Origin: Bombyx mori
Taxonomy: Eukaryota > Arthropoda > Insecta > Lepidoptera > Bombycidae
Reading direction: 5' to 3'
Assembly (NCBI RefSeq): GCF_030269925.1
Contig: NC_085127.1
Coordinates: 7,261,501-7,325,500, forward strand
Length of the DNA: 64,000 bases
Shown: positions 1 through 10,917 of the stretch, one piece after another
Position numbering within the stretch: position 1 is the first letter of the stretch
Layout of the letters: every line of letters starts with the position of its first letter
Notes under the pieces: generated by a model
Databases searched by the model: none
Seen by the model: only the letters and a program-made list of their open reading frames with translations
What the model was told of the DNA's origin: nothing
Made by a program: the position numbers and the translations under genes

Positions 1-367
1 AGAAGAGATGATCATCTCGGGTCATCATCCATAGAAACCATAGACATGCGAACTATTACACATCAGCTTTGTGTCTAAAATTGCTCAATACACACTTCTT
101 ACACAACTAATACTCACTCGTAGTTCAATTCCTTCTCGTCGCTCTCAACGTAAGGGTGCAAATAATATCGAAACTTTTATTATCTTTGCGAGTTATTTCG
201 ATACACGAAACAAACCAATTTCTTGTCCATTCAATCTTCAATGTATCATAATCGTTTTTAAAAATATTGCTTAATAATTCAGTGTAACAGAACGTTGCCC
301 TTTCCGATTCGTGGTTGCAATTTTAATTATTATGGTACAATGTGTCTGTTGCACAGGTAGGAAACAC
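1..367. other. Unassigned AT-rich DNA
   Basis: I see no repeat or coding similarity here. A 67-codon open frame at 71-274 has no recognisable motif and is probably chance. Confidence 0.4.
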
Positions 368-560
368 ATTGCCCAGTGAGTTTCTCGGCGTATCTTCTCA
401 ATGGGTCGCATTACTGATCCGGTGGTAGATTCTGCGAACCACTACTCTTACTCCGGCCAGTACTAACACTCCTGGTTTGAGTCCTGTGAGCTCACCTACA
501 CGTCAAGGCGAAGCTGAAATAGCCTCTCAAGGATATCAGCATAGGTAGGAAAAGAAAAGG
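368..560 (+). repeat. Retroposon 3' end, family X (GATCCGGTGGTAGATTCTGCG-type)
   Basis: This is the 3' part of a dispersed repeat that recurs at 18051, 47668, 50030 and 56251, with a diverged reverse copy near 32022. Shared blocks are the CAGTGAGTTTCTCG start, the GATCCGGTGGTAGATTCTGCG core, GTGAGCTCACCTAC and the end CATAGGTAGGAAAA. The A-rich end and variable 5' truncation suggest a non-LTR retrotransposon 3' UTR. I cannot name the family. Confidence 0.6.
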
Positions 561-1862
561 AAACACAATCCTCTTTGATTTAGACGCGAAGTAGTTATCT
601 TTTCTTATTCGAAGGGCAGCGCAGCCGCTATATATTTTAATGGAAACTTCGACATCATTTCAATTATTTTATTCAACGCATGTTTTACACATTTGTTTAA
701 CATTTAATTTTTTTAATTATTATGAACTATGTGTACCCGTAGACACTTATTTAGGAATCTTTATAATTATCAAATATAGAAAAGGATGTAAATTAGGGTA
801 TAGAAAAAATACTACGAAAGTATATTGACGCCGGCGGTGTTTACTGTCCCAAACACTAGTGGTTAGAACTTCAGTGTGCTTAGTGCGAGTTTTCGAACCT
901 AGCAGCAAGTGAAGGGAATCTGTTCCAACTTCATACGAATTTGAATTAACTTTTATGCGATCGAATGAATGAAGCCAGAATGAGAGACTTCCTCACTTGG
1001 CCGCGTAACCATTTTCTATGCTAGGTTGAATTAATATTATTGTTCTCTTCAATAAATGTTTAATAAATAAATTCCAAGAACCGTAGTCCTTCAAATAGAG
1101 GTAGCCAGCAGAATGTAAAAAATATTTTAACGTACATACATACAAACATTCCGTCATGCGGAATAAAAAAAATTTTTTTAGACGGTAAACGGAATTATAT
1201 TCCCGAAACGCATGAATCCGGTATGAATATGGCATGAAGTAAGTTCAATTTAGCGGACCGACTCATTCATACATAAAGTATGAGTCGCAAAACCGAGACG
1301 GTTGTCTCTTACATTTAACCGGATAGCGTTCGTGTCATGATTGGAAATGAATTTGCTGTAGATTTCTTTAAATGTTTTATTTTTGTTTTCAGTTCGTTTG
1401 CATCTAGAATATTTCCAGTTCTTTAGGTTCAATTTATTGGGGTTAATGAAATGAAAACATTTTTCCCTAGACATCAAATATACAGATAAAATAAAATTGT
1501 CTTTAAATGTATATTGTTCATCTAAAAATTTCAACGGAACATTTTTCTTGTAATTTACTGATAAACGGCTTTCTCGTTTCTGATACCGCCTTTATTATCA
1601 AAAATCCTATTTAAGCATTTTTTGGATCTTCTAGAACTACGAATTTAATAGTTACGAATTTAGTAGTTAGTTTCTTATGTTTCAATGGGGACTATTCTAA
1701 AGTTTTATTTTATAGCATTTGAATGCTAACTATCATACGGCCCATCAAAAGCTCGTGAAAATCATCAATGCCATTAGCTGATCTACTGTAGACAGCGGTA
1801 GACCGTCTAGGACGCTTTTAAAATTTTGTATTAAAATGGAAATCGCAATCTGATCGTAAAAC
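561..1862. other. Unassigned DNA with two small repeat echoes
   Basis: No gene is recognised. At 872-893 there is an exact match to the terminal repeat of the MITE at 57566. At 910-965 there is a faint match to the reverse of the LINE segment seen at 1863. The open frames on the minus strand at 993-1235 and 1250-1534 show no motif. Confidence 0.4.
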
Positions 1863-1989
1863 AGGTGAAGGGAGTCCATTCCAAAGTTGGATGGCACGCG
1901 TCAAAATTAACTTTGGAGACGTAGTACCGAACTAGCCGTGGTTCTAGGCAGAATGTACTGTTTTTGATTCGATGACGGTCGATGTGATG
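1863..1989 (-). repeat. Diverged LINE 3' segment, reverse
   Basis: Read on the minus strand this matches, with many differences, the LINE segment from TATCATCGCATCG to GAGCTCCCTTCC that is well preserved at 24284-24735. It lies head to head with the better preserved plus-strand copy that follows directly. Confidence 0.5.
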
Positions 1990-2300
1990 ATACAATTGTT
2001 TAAGATGATCCCCTCATCTCCTTTTTATCATCGCACCTCCCGCCATCGGAGCAGAGTTCATCCATATTATCTGGAACCGCAGCGTTTATCGACATTGCGT
2101 TTTCAGAGGGCTTTTTTGCCACGTACCATCCGGTTATGGAATGAGCTCCCCTCCACGGTGTTTCGCGAGCGCTATGACATGTCCTTCTTTAAACGAGGCT
2201 TGTGGAGAGTATTAAGCGGTAGGCAGCGGCTTGGACGGTAACCACTCACCATCAGGTGGGCCGTATGCTCGTCTGCCTACAAGGGTAAAAAAAAACAAAT
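1990..2300 (+). mobile_element. Truncated LINE 3' end (WNELPSTVF C-terminus)
   Basis: The plus strand encodes the C-terminus of a non-LTR retrotransposon ORF2: HRSRVHPYYLEP, FLPRTIRLWNELPSTVF and a GLWRVLSGRQR end, in an open frame at 1972-2241. The 3' UTR follows, with CACTCACCATCAGGTGGGCC and CTCGTCTGCCTACAAGGG, then an A run. The protein ending resembles the Jockey/CR1 group of lepidopteran LINEs; the clade is inferred from memory. The 5' end is truncated, so no enzyme domain is present. Confidence 0.72.
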
Positions 2301-3344
2301 AATTATCCAAATCACAATCGAAGTCTCTCCGTAGACTCAGAGTTTTCAAGGGAACTTCTGCATCATTCGTAAATAATCGTATTATTTTCATTGTCATTAA
2401 AGGTAATGGCTTCCAGCTACCTAACCGTCGTTACTTCATCTAATTTTTTTGCTTCAGTAGCCATACTCCTTCCTCCAATTTTAATTGATGGTGGTGAAGC
2501 GTATTTTGAGTTCCCAAGCTTTACTAATACAATAACTGCCTATTTCGGTTATCACGTGTCCATAATCTAAAAGGTACGCTGCTGGCTTACTCCATTAAAA
2601 AATAATTAATTTCATAAAATTAATGTTTAAAATTAATTTTGTTACATATTCTCACCTCTCTAATAAAAATAAATGAATTATCCTGAAGTCTTAATTTCTG
2701 TTCATCAGATTAGCTATGAAATCTTTATGTCTGTTCATGACAAGACAAATGCTCACTGTACCTACTCTATGAAGGGATAATTTCGAGAACCGGGCTTTAT
2801 ATTAATTCTTTTAAGGGTTTTATGAAAAAGGTTTTTATGTCAAAATCAGAAAAAAGACACCCGACCCTCTTCAATCTCGCATCTCCGAACTTAAGTCACC
2901 CGGTCATTCTTCTCTTAAAGACCTACGTTGAGAGGGTGAAAATGAAATTAAATTCTGAATGAAAGGCAAGCTCTACCGTGAGATAAAGGGGATCCTCTAT
3001 GAATTATGCCCCTTCAAGAAGCAAGGGGTACAAGCAGAACAATAGTGTAATCGCCCAATTAACTGTTTGTATGAATTCAAAACGTTCGCGTCTGATTGTT
3101 TCCTATATGAATTGCTGTTTCGATGATTCTATTTGATTTATCGCCAGGGCTGTATTTTTTAGTGCTGTAGACAACCTCATGGTCCACCTAACGTTGAAAT
3201 GATTTGAAGCCTATAGACATATTACAAAGTGAATGAGTCCACCTATATTGCGACGCATCAAACACTCACATGTTTTGTATAACGATAGTGCCAAATTGAA
3301 ATTCATTATTGCTGCGCTATAGATACAAACGGTTAGGACAGTTT
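2301..3344. other. Unassigned AT-rich DNA
   Basis: I recognise no gene or repeat in this stretch. Confidence 0.35.
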
Positions 3345-3513
3345 TCTATATAATAATAAACTAGAACATATACAAATATGTTTTTTGGTTATCTTTATCT
3401 AGTCACTGAACTCCTAGACGGCTGGATAGACTTGAATGAATTTTTGTGTCTGCATTCATTCATTCATTTAATTCATTTTGTGTATGTAGGACCACATCTG
3501 TCGGGTCCGCTAG
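3345..3513 (+). mobile_element. Short Helitron-like element
   Basis: It starts TCTATATAATA and ends TCGGGTCCGCTAG followed by T, the TC...CTAG ends expected of Helitrons. It contains a diverged CTAGACGGCTGGATAGACTTG block that corresponds to GAACGGCTGGACCGATTTGG in the Lep1-like copies elsewhere in the window. There is no coding capacity, so it is non-autonomous. Confidence 0.5.
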
Positions 3514-3987
3514 TTTATTATAATACCTATTTAAGAAAATATGTGTTTGTATCGATAAAATATTTATTTTTAAGAAGCAAATTTAAGGCGTATTTTCTTC
3601 ACATACATTTGTTTTTTTGCGAGGCTATAAACTAGTTGATGAAGATTTTCATAATATCGTATCCAAGAATTGGACTATACGAACAAACTTCTAGTGTTTG
3701 ATATTCATCCATATTCATACAATGCCCCTTGCGGTTGTAAATTCAGCGATGGTTTCTGTTTCGGACGTTCCCGTTTCGAAAATCGGCCATAATTTCCGAT
3801 TTTCCGTACAATTGAACGAGATCAGTGCCTTTTAGCAGTCCTCGGCTTTGTGCTGTGAATGGAGTTTCATATAATTACGGCGCCATGGTGTTCTCTCACG
3901 ACTCGCAAAGGTTGTATCTTCGAATTCAATTTGTTTTACTATCGAAGCATTTTATAAAGTTTAGTGTTATAAAAACATTAGTTTTTG
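3514..3987. other. Unassigned DNA
   Basis: No feature is recognised. A small open frame at 3825-4007 runs into the Bm1 tail and is probably chance. Confidence 0.35.
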
Positions 3988-4166
3988 GCCTTTTTTTTAT
4001 TGCTTAGATGGGTGGACGAGCTCACCTGGCCGATAGATATCTACAACGTAAATGCGTCACCCACCTTGACATATAAGTTCTAAGGTCTCAAGTATAGTTA
4101 CAACGGCTGCTCCACCCTTCAAACCGAAACGCATTACTGCTTCACTGCAGAAATAGGCAGGTCAAA
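3988..4166 (-). mobile_element. Bm1 SINE, 5'-truncated
   Basis: Reverse copy. The A-tail side reads TTTTTTATTGCTTAGATGGG, followed by the body through CAGAAATAGGCAGG. The copy lacks about 40 bp of the tail-proximal segment (CCCACCTGGTGTTAAGTGG) and is cut before the GGACCTCTTGTGAG end. Confidence 0.8.
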
Positions 4167-4269
4167 TACCAATAGCATGTATTAATAGACATCACGAGTG
4201 TTTTAACTAATGTTCGCCCAATGTTAGAAATTTAAGCAGCATTAGTGACATATGGACTATATGACACAT

Positions 4270-4340
4270 TGACTTGGCATTGTTGAAGTCCATTGGCGAC
4301 GGTGACTTTCACCTGGCTTACAAGGCCAATACAAAAAACC
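4270..4340 (+). repeat. Decayed LINE 3' UTR tail
   Basis: TTGAAGTCCATTGGCGACGG followed by a shortened TTCACCTGGCTTACAAGGCC and an A run matches the 3' UTR of the LINE at 1990. Only the last 70 bp remain. Confidence 0.55.
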
Positions 4341-5345
4341 CCAAACACTTAGATTAATTTTACGTCTTAATTATCTTTCGTTATATTATTGATAAAGAGA
4401 AAAAATAAATATACTACTACCCAAAAAAAAAAGAGTTATAATGCTACTACACGTATATACTACACGTCAAAAAAAATTGAAAATTGGTTGATACACACAG
4501 GAGAAAATTGTACCAAGCCGTTTTGTTTTTGTCTATTAATATATAGATTCCGATGACCGCGTTTGCTAATGTGATTATTTTGTACTACATAAGCCACTTA
4601 GCGTAATGAGTTGCAGACACGATACTCAGAGGAATTACATAAAATTAAAATGTAATATTATATTATTACCTTAGAACGGGTAAAATGTACTTTAAAACGG
4701 CTAGGTAATTATTGAACCTTTATTCATTACCTGTGTACTCGAATTTAGATATTAAGATATGGCACTGAAGTCTCATGTGTGTTTTTCACCTGTGAGCCTA
4801 ACCTAGTAAAGTAGGAGAGTATTCTAAATCTGAAAACCATCATTTACCTCCGCAATTCCACGAATAGTGTGAAGATTAAATTAAAATATTAAGTAATTGA
4901 TATTTCAAACGATATGATCGTAAATAAAGGAAAATGATACCCTTAAGAGTTTAAACTAAGACCCTCATGCCCCCTGCTGTTAAGAAGGTAACTCTGAGAT
5001 TAAGATTGCCTTGAATTATTTGATTCTCTGAGGAGACCCAAATTGAATACAAAGAGAACTCGAGGCTTAAGTATTGCATTGTATCCATTTAAATAAATCT
5101 GTCTTTCATTCATTTCACTCTGATTTATTGGATTGGCTTTGTTCAAGTTATCTAATTTTTAGATAAAATTTTCACATTGTTATGATTGGCAGTAGGCATA
5201 AGAAGATCACAACTTTTTTTTTAAATACGGAACTTATTAATAAAATTCTATGTTATCCCTAAAATTCGTTTTTTTTTTCTTATTCTAGTAAAGAGTAAAG
5301 AGTAACGAAAATATTATGAAAAAGTTTTCATATGTTTCATATGTT
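4341..5345. other. Unassigned AT-rich DNA
   Basis: No gene or known repeat is recognised; there are A runs and short direct repeats such as CTACTACACGTATA near 4440-4470. Confidence 0.35.
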
Positions 5346-5386
5346 GTGGCCAGGCCTATGTCTAGCAGTGGACGTCTGTGGGCTGA
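5346..5386 (+). repeat. RTE-type LINE 3' end scrap
   Basis: GGCCAGGCCTATGTCTAGCAG and the following TGGACGTCTGTGGGCTGA match the 3' UTR signature GGCCTATGTCCAGCAGCGGA seen in the bounded RTE copy at 43514-43713. Confidence 0.5.
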
Positions 5387-5398
5387 CAATTAGATATA

Positions 5399-5537
5399 AC
5401 TTAAGCTGTCAAAAGTCAGTCATCAAATTCTCCATGCTCCAGTAATACCAACAACGTTTACGAATGCAACTGACGAGTTTGCGTACAATAAAGATTGGGA
5501 AGACAAATTCAATCACTATAGGGAATTTCAAAAATAA
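5399..5537 (+). other. Coding-like island without start codon
   Basis: Between a TAA near 5398 and the TAA at 5535-5537 the plus strand has a 45-codon open frame with protein-like composition (segment DEFAYNKDWEDKFNHYREF). It has no ATG. A possible acceptor, CATGCTCCAG, lies inside it near 5442-5451, and an AATAAA overlaps the stop. It could be a terminal exon, a fossil ORF or chance. I do not recognise the protein. Confidence 0.2.
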
Positions 5538-5647
5538 ATAATGACGTGAATTCATTCAACGGGCTATGTACATCTGGAGGATCTACATACAATCATAATA
5601 GGACTCTGTCAATAAATACTACAAAGAAGGATTTGAAGTTTCTTGTT

Positions 5648-5944
5648 GAAATTTACTTCCACGGTCAAAAAATTGTCGGTCGGTGAAATTATAATTTGCG
5701 TAATTACTGGTGGTAGGACCTCTTGTGAGCCCGCGCGGGTGGGTACCACCACCCTGCCTATTTCTGCCGTGAAGCAGTAATGCGTTTCGGTTTGAAGGGT
5801 GGGGCAGCCGTTCTAACTATACTTGAGACCTTTAGAACTTATATCTCAAGATGGGTGGTGCATTTACGTTGTGGATGTCTATGGGTTCCAGTAACCACTT
5901 AACACCAGGTGGACTGTGAGCTCGTCCACCCATCTAAGAAATAA
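5648..5944 (+). mobile_element. Bm1 SINE with partial head
   Basis: It contains part of the central segment (ACTTCCACGGT, AATTATAATTTGCGTAATTA) and the full 3' body from ACTGGTGGTAGGACCTCTTG to CCATCTAAGAAATAAAAA. The tRNA-like head is missing. It ends just upstream of the candidate exon at 5983. Confidence 0.88.
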
Positions 5945-5982
5945 AAACTAAAAAAAGTTTCAATTTTGTTATATTATTATAG

Positions 5983-6183
5983 ATGTACTTTTCAGACATC
6001 ATTTTCGACTATAGAAATTACGAACGACTCTCGTTTGGAACCGCCCTAGGCATCTTGTACAACATCTTCCGCGCGGACCGACATAAATCTCCACTTTATG
6101 CAAATTTTATTTCATTAGAGCGGTCGAACCATAAGCAATATTGGGCGGCTGAGTTACAGCGAGACCGCCCCTGGATTAACTAA
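5983..6183 (+). CDS. Candidate terminal exon or small ORF, unrecognised
   Basis: A 66-codon frame runs from ATG at 5983 to TAA. It follows directly after TATATTATTATAG, a plausible splice acceptor with a T-rich tract. AATAAA occurs at 6317-6322, a suitable place for polyadenylation. The base composition is less AT-rich than its surroundings and the residues look protein-like, with ERLSFGTALGILYNIFRADR near residues 14-33 and a C-terminal QYWAAELQRDRPWIN. There is no signal peptide or domain I can name. It may be the last exon of a host gene whose other exons I cannot see, an exon remnant, or chance. Function is unknown. Confidence 0.3.
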   Translation: MYFSDIIFDYRNYERLSFGTALGILYNIFRADRHKSPLYANFISLERSNHKQYWAAELQRDRPWIN

Positions 6184-6380
6184 TGGCTGTTTATCTTGTT
6201 GAGATCCATTGCAACCTCACGGATGCTTCCGTATTATTAATTCTAAACAAAATGATTTCGGTTCAACGTAACGCGATCTTTACGAAAGTAAATGGAATAC
6301 GATTAGTAGCCCTATTAATAAAGCCATAGGGTGTTTATTTTTTTTATGAATGCAAAGTCAGTTGTTATGTTTTTCTACGT

Positions 6381-7028
6381 ACTAGTGGTGTCTCTGTAGT
6401 TGAAATTCGACTATAATTAATTGAAATTATACGTTTGGATATTATTATGGTTTTATTGTCAAAGACTATTATTATACTTCTATAATCACAGATTTCGCCA
6501 AGGCTAAACTATAGACAAATAATATTAAAGACAAACAATATTAATCTATTCTCAATTTGACCACAGACTTTCAACAATAACAAAAGTTTGACAATATACA
6601 CAGAGTATATGTGTTGTCTCAAATACATGGTAGTGTGTGTAATGTTTATTGATTTAATGGATTTTTAAGCATAATTAAAAGAAATATTAATATTCTGCAC
6701 TCCTTCTCTATATTCTCTACTAGCGATCCGCCCTCGCTTCGCTTCGGAAACTGTAATTTATTATTGTTTTCTCCACTATTTAATGGATGTTATTATACAT
6801 ATAAACCTTCCTCTTCAACCACTCTATCTATTAAAAAAAACCGCATCAAAATGTATTGCGTAGTTTTAAAGATTTAAGCACACATAGGGACAGACAGATA
6901 TAGGGACAGAGAAAGCGACTTTGCTTTATACTACGTAGTGATAAGTGTGAGTAATTTCATACTCCTGCGTCGGCGCAATTTCCGTAAAAAGGGGTACAAA
7001 GTTTCTGCTTCACGTATTAATATATAGA
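6381..7028 (-). mobile_element. Helitron-like element (TCTATATATTAATACG family), interrupted
   Basis: The minus strand starts TCTATATATTAATACGTGAAG (complement ending at 7028) and ends with a CTAG complement at 6382-6385. The internal sequence matches the second copy at 10918-11756, including ATTCGACTATAATTAATTG and TTTCGCCAAGGCTA. The copy is split by another Helitron at 6720-6941. It has no coding sequence and is therefore non-autonomous. Confidence 0.7.
6720..6941 (-). mobile_element. Nested Helitron-like element (TCACTACGTAG family)
   Basis: The minus strand begins TCACTACGTAGTATAAAGC and ends CGAGGGCGGATCGCTAG, with TC and CTAG ends. It includes the AGGGACAGACAGATATAGGG block. The flanks on both sides match contiguous sequence in the sibling copy at 10918-11756, which lacks this insert and so shows that it inserted into an existing Helitron. 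Confidence 0.7.
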
Positions 7029-8882
7029 TGCTGCCGCCGTGACAGCTCTTACATTCAGCTCAGTTCCGAAATCGTGAAACATATGAAAATTATTATCAAA
7101 AACACAATTTTCGCACCGAGCTCTGTGCAACCGATCGAAAAATTATGCGCCTCGTTAATACGCCGATCAGAACTGTTATACGAAATCCCTGAACAATACA
7201 ACCATGTCCGTTGCATGTTACAAAAGCGCCAAATGCTCGCCAAAATTCATTATTGAATCACAATATCGATTACCATTCGAAATAGAGAAATCGAAAACAT
7301 TTTAATATTCGTTTCAATACGGAAATCGGTCGTAAATCTCTGAAGCTGCGTCATTTTTAATGATTCATCACGCCTGTTTCAATATGATAGTGTATCTGAA
7401 ATGGACGCTCTGTTAGCAACGGTTCGAAGTTTAAAAACATTTTTCCGTGCGTGATTTAAGTCATTGTTTTGTCTAAGTTCGAAAATGATTTTGTACGAAA
7501 TTGAACGTGCACACAAACTTCATAAATTGTTTTTTTTTTCTCTCTCTCGACACAATGACGGAATGTTCAAGAGCACGAAGAAAAGCAATTTTCCCGTTCA
7601 CACAAAGGGTTATGTTTGAAACACAGCGTTACGTTGAGAACGTTGCTCTTTTCGAAATGAGAAAGCGACTGCTTATGTTTTTTTTTACCACACACAGTGA
7701 TTAAAGTGAAGTGTCAAAAACAAAATGGAATTGTGATGGGGCGAAGCGCTCGCTTCAAGCAATCGCGATGTCGCAGCTTTGACAGAGTATCAATAGTGAA
7801 CAGCGCTATTTGAAGTTTAATAATTCAGCTTTTTTCGCAGTTAATAAAGAGAATGGTGGAGATATTGGCGTTATCGAGTTTATAACAAACTGTCAGGTTT
7901 ATTGGTATAAATTCTACGAATAAATAATAAATATAAATCGAATAGTTTCGACAGTGATTTACCTGACTGCACTGATTTACCTTATTGTGGTACTTGTGGT
8001 ATTTACGTACCACAGTGACAATGTCGTTAACTATTTTGATTTTTTTTAATGCATAGAATGGTGGAAATCACAACGTGAATGCTGACAACACAGCTTAAGA
8101 TACGATGTTGTAGTCGAAATTGAACTGTAATATCTTTATGCGAGACTCAGAATACCCTACCTTTTGAGGTTTTGCTTGTACCACGCGATATTGTTTTCTT
8201 TATCACGGAAATTTTAGTGAACAGGCGCTAAGTCTGGTATAGTTGTATCACACGATATGAGTATACCGCTGGGGCGTCTCACGGGCTAAGCCGTGGATGT
8301 TTCAGGATAAAAATAAATTTCCCTACAAAATCGTTACGAATACGCTCGCGACATTTCGAAGTCGCATCGAAAGTGAATGACGTTTAAATGGGGGAGTCAT
8401 TTCAGTTTCTTATCACTGAGGCGCAGTCTTTTTAAAAACAAAAAAGGGACAGAAACCGCTCGGGGATGGGACAAAAATCCAGCGAGATTACACACTGAGT
8501 GATTACTACATCTTTCTACGGCGGTGAAAAGAAGTTAACGGTTTTACATTCATCTACATACTTTTCAGATCGCTTTACTGCATTTCTATGTGTAAGGTTT
8601 TTAAATATTGCAATCGAGATTGCGAGGTAAACAAAGAGCTTCATGGTTTTAAGCAGCATCGCAAAACAACTGAGCCTTTTCAGAAACTCAATGAACGAAG
8701 TGATATAATTTAAATGCTTTCAAAGGTTACATTTGTGATTGTAAATCTGAATTTTAGATAAAATTTAAATATTCGATACAATTGAGGCAGTCAGCGCAAA
8801 AGTGTACTAAGCTTATCATAGTTATTATGGAGGTAATGAGGTTGGAATTTACTTTTACACTGCTTCGTAGGAAAAAAAACAA
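7029..8882. other. Unassigned DNA
   Basis: No known repeat is recognised. Overlapping open frames on both strands at 7055-7256 and a frame at 7501-7704 carry no motif I know. Poly-T runs occur near 7527 and 8040. Confidence 0.35.
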
Positions 8883-9287
8883 ACGTGTTGCACTCGGGAA
8901 CTGCCGCGGTAAAACTATTGCATAGCATTTTTTATCAACTTATGCAATTATAATTAGACAATGATAATTTAATATTAAAACAATAATAAAACAAGACCAC
9001 GCTATATTAAACATTAATAAAAGCAAAACATTAACTGTCCCCTTCACACTCATAAGCTAGACCGCGCGAGAGAGAGATGGGCAGACTTTTCATGATGCGC
9101 ATGCAGTGTGACGTCACGCCACGCGCTTATTCACAAACACTACACTAGCGCAACATGTGAATGTGTTGAACGCGAGCTACATGGTAGGCGGAGTGAGGGG
9201 TGTTAGGTTTTTTTCGATACGGAATTTCATGATTCGGTCGCCGCGCTCAAGGCCTGCGATAAAAGCTATGCAATAGCTTAAAAAAAA
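8883..9287 (+). mobile_element. MITE-like repeat, family A
   Basis: It runs from CGTGTTGCACTCGGGAACTG to AGCTATGCAATAGCTTAAAA. Further copies are at 27766, 34222 (reverse, deleted) and 62899. A subterminal inverted repeat pairs CTATTGCATAGC near the left side with GCTATGCAATAGC at the right end. The interior includes GCGCGAGAGAGAGATGGGCAG. It has no coding frame. The superfamily is unclear. Confidence 0.65.
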
Positions 9288-10341
9288 CGCGCAAAAATAA
9301 TGTTTACAAAGCCATTTGTTCTCTATGGGTGAGACCAGGGATAAACTGGTTTAGCATCAATATTTATTATGTTTTAAATAAATTGCAATATATTATAAGC
9401 GCGAATATGAAAAATTGTGGGTCAGGCCACTTTTGAACTGACGGTCTCAATTTACTTACTACTTACTTACTACTTAAGTTTATTTTGTTTAAACATGATC
9501 CTAATGTTTTGTGTTTGGGCTACTTAAAAAACCACTGCAAATCATCTTATTAAAACAAATCCAGATCCTAAGTACACACTGAAGTACTTCATACAGTTTT
9601 TATAGAAACTAGCAGTACGCGCATTGAAAGTTAAATTGAATGTAGTATATTTTAAGGCTCCCTTTTCCCTGTACAAAAAAAAAAGATAATATTTCGAATT
9701 ACCATCACTCGACGTGATCCCGCATGGAGTGATGGGGAAAGTTTTCTTATTATTTTTATTTATAACCCTCCCTGCTGTTTAGTTGTAGATTTACCTACCT
9801 AATGGTTCGAGGCTTGAGCGTTTTGGACGCATAAATTGAAGATGACTCACAGACTAGACAATATGTTTACCTATCGCATAATATGTTTGCTTATTTTCCA
9901 TGTTACGTTGTTGGGGGTGACGGAATAATATTATATAAATGAATATTCGATACTATGTAAATGCGGTTTTAGTTAGCAACAGATTTCAATGAAAATTTAA
10001 TAATTTTGTAGTCACTATGAGATTTTATTAATACAATTATTGTATTCATTATGAATATTGTAAATTTAATTTTTAATGTTTTCGAATATAATATTTTGAT
10101 CCTAATTCGAGCGATTTTATGACACTAATTAAATTTTAGTAATGGTAAATTTGATGTAAGCATTTAACACAACGTGATGTTATTGTCCCTGAAGATATGT
10201 AATAACGATTTACTAATGTTGGAAAAAACTGGAATCCCATTTTTATGTAACTTAATTGACAAAGATTTTTTATGGAACATGAAATCGAACAACTTTTATC
10301 ACATTTTCATATGGCCACATATTTGGGTATGTTTATCAATG
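9288..10341. other. Unassigned AT-rich DNA
   Basis: No gene or recognised repeat is visible. Confidence 0.35.
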
Positions 10342-10594
10342 ACTAACTGACCCGGCAGACTTCGTAGTGCCTCAATCGATAAATAAAAGACCTAAACTTT
10401 TGTATAAAATAAACATCAAAGGAAAAACAAAATTGTTATTTTTATTTCATTCCGAGCATTTTCATATTTATCTAACTTTTAAACCTTCTCTGGACTTCCA
10501 AAAATAATTCAAGACCAACATTAGCCAAATCGGTCCAGCCGTTCTCGAGTTTTAGCGAGACTAACGAAGAGCAATTCATTTTTATATATATAGA
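10342..10594 (-). mobile_element. Lep1-like Helitron
   Basis: Reverse copy. The 3' end complement reads ACTAACTGACCCGGCAGACT (one change from ACTAGCTGACCCGG), and the 5' region complement reads AACGAAGAGCAATTCATTTTT with a TA-rich TC end. It matches the copies at 18917, 19729, 21298 and 35175. It is non-coding and non-autonomous. Confidence 0.8.
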
Positions 10595-10917
10595 TAATAG
10601 ATAACTAGTAAACAGAAGGCATTTTGTGAGTAAATTGATATTCCTGGTTGATTTTTATATAAGCAGTCGTAGTTGCGATGAAACGATATCCGACGCTGAG
10701 AACGCCCGCCCCACTTATCCGAGTTGATTGCGCTAGCATACCCTGTGAATAAACCGAATCGGATATATGACGAGGAAGGGAAATTATTTAAATATGCAGA
10801 TCTGCTTTGTTTGCTGTCGGAATGCAAAGCTTAATAGTCTGAATTTAGTCACTTTTATCGACTGCAAAGTGGTAGATTGATTAGTGGTACCATTGACAAC
10901 TACGAGTATGTATAAAT
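10595..10917. other. Unassigned DNA
   Basis: A minus-strand open frame of 81 codons (10582-10827) overlaps the Helitron edge and has no recognisable motif. Nothing else is seen. Confidence 0.3.
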
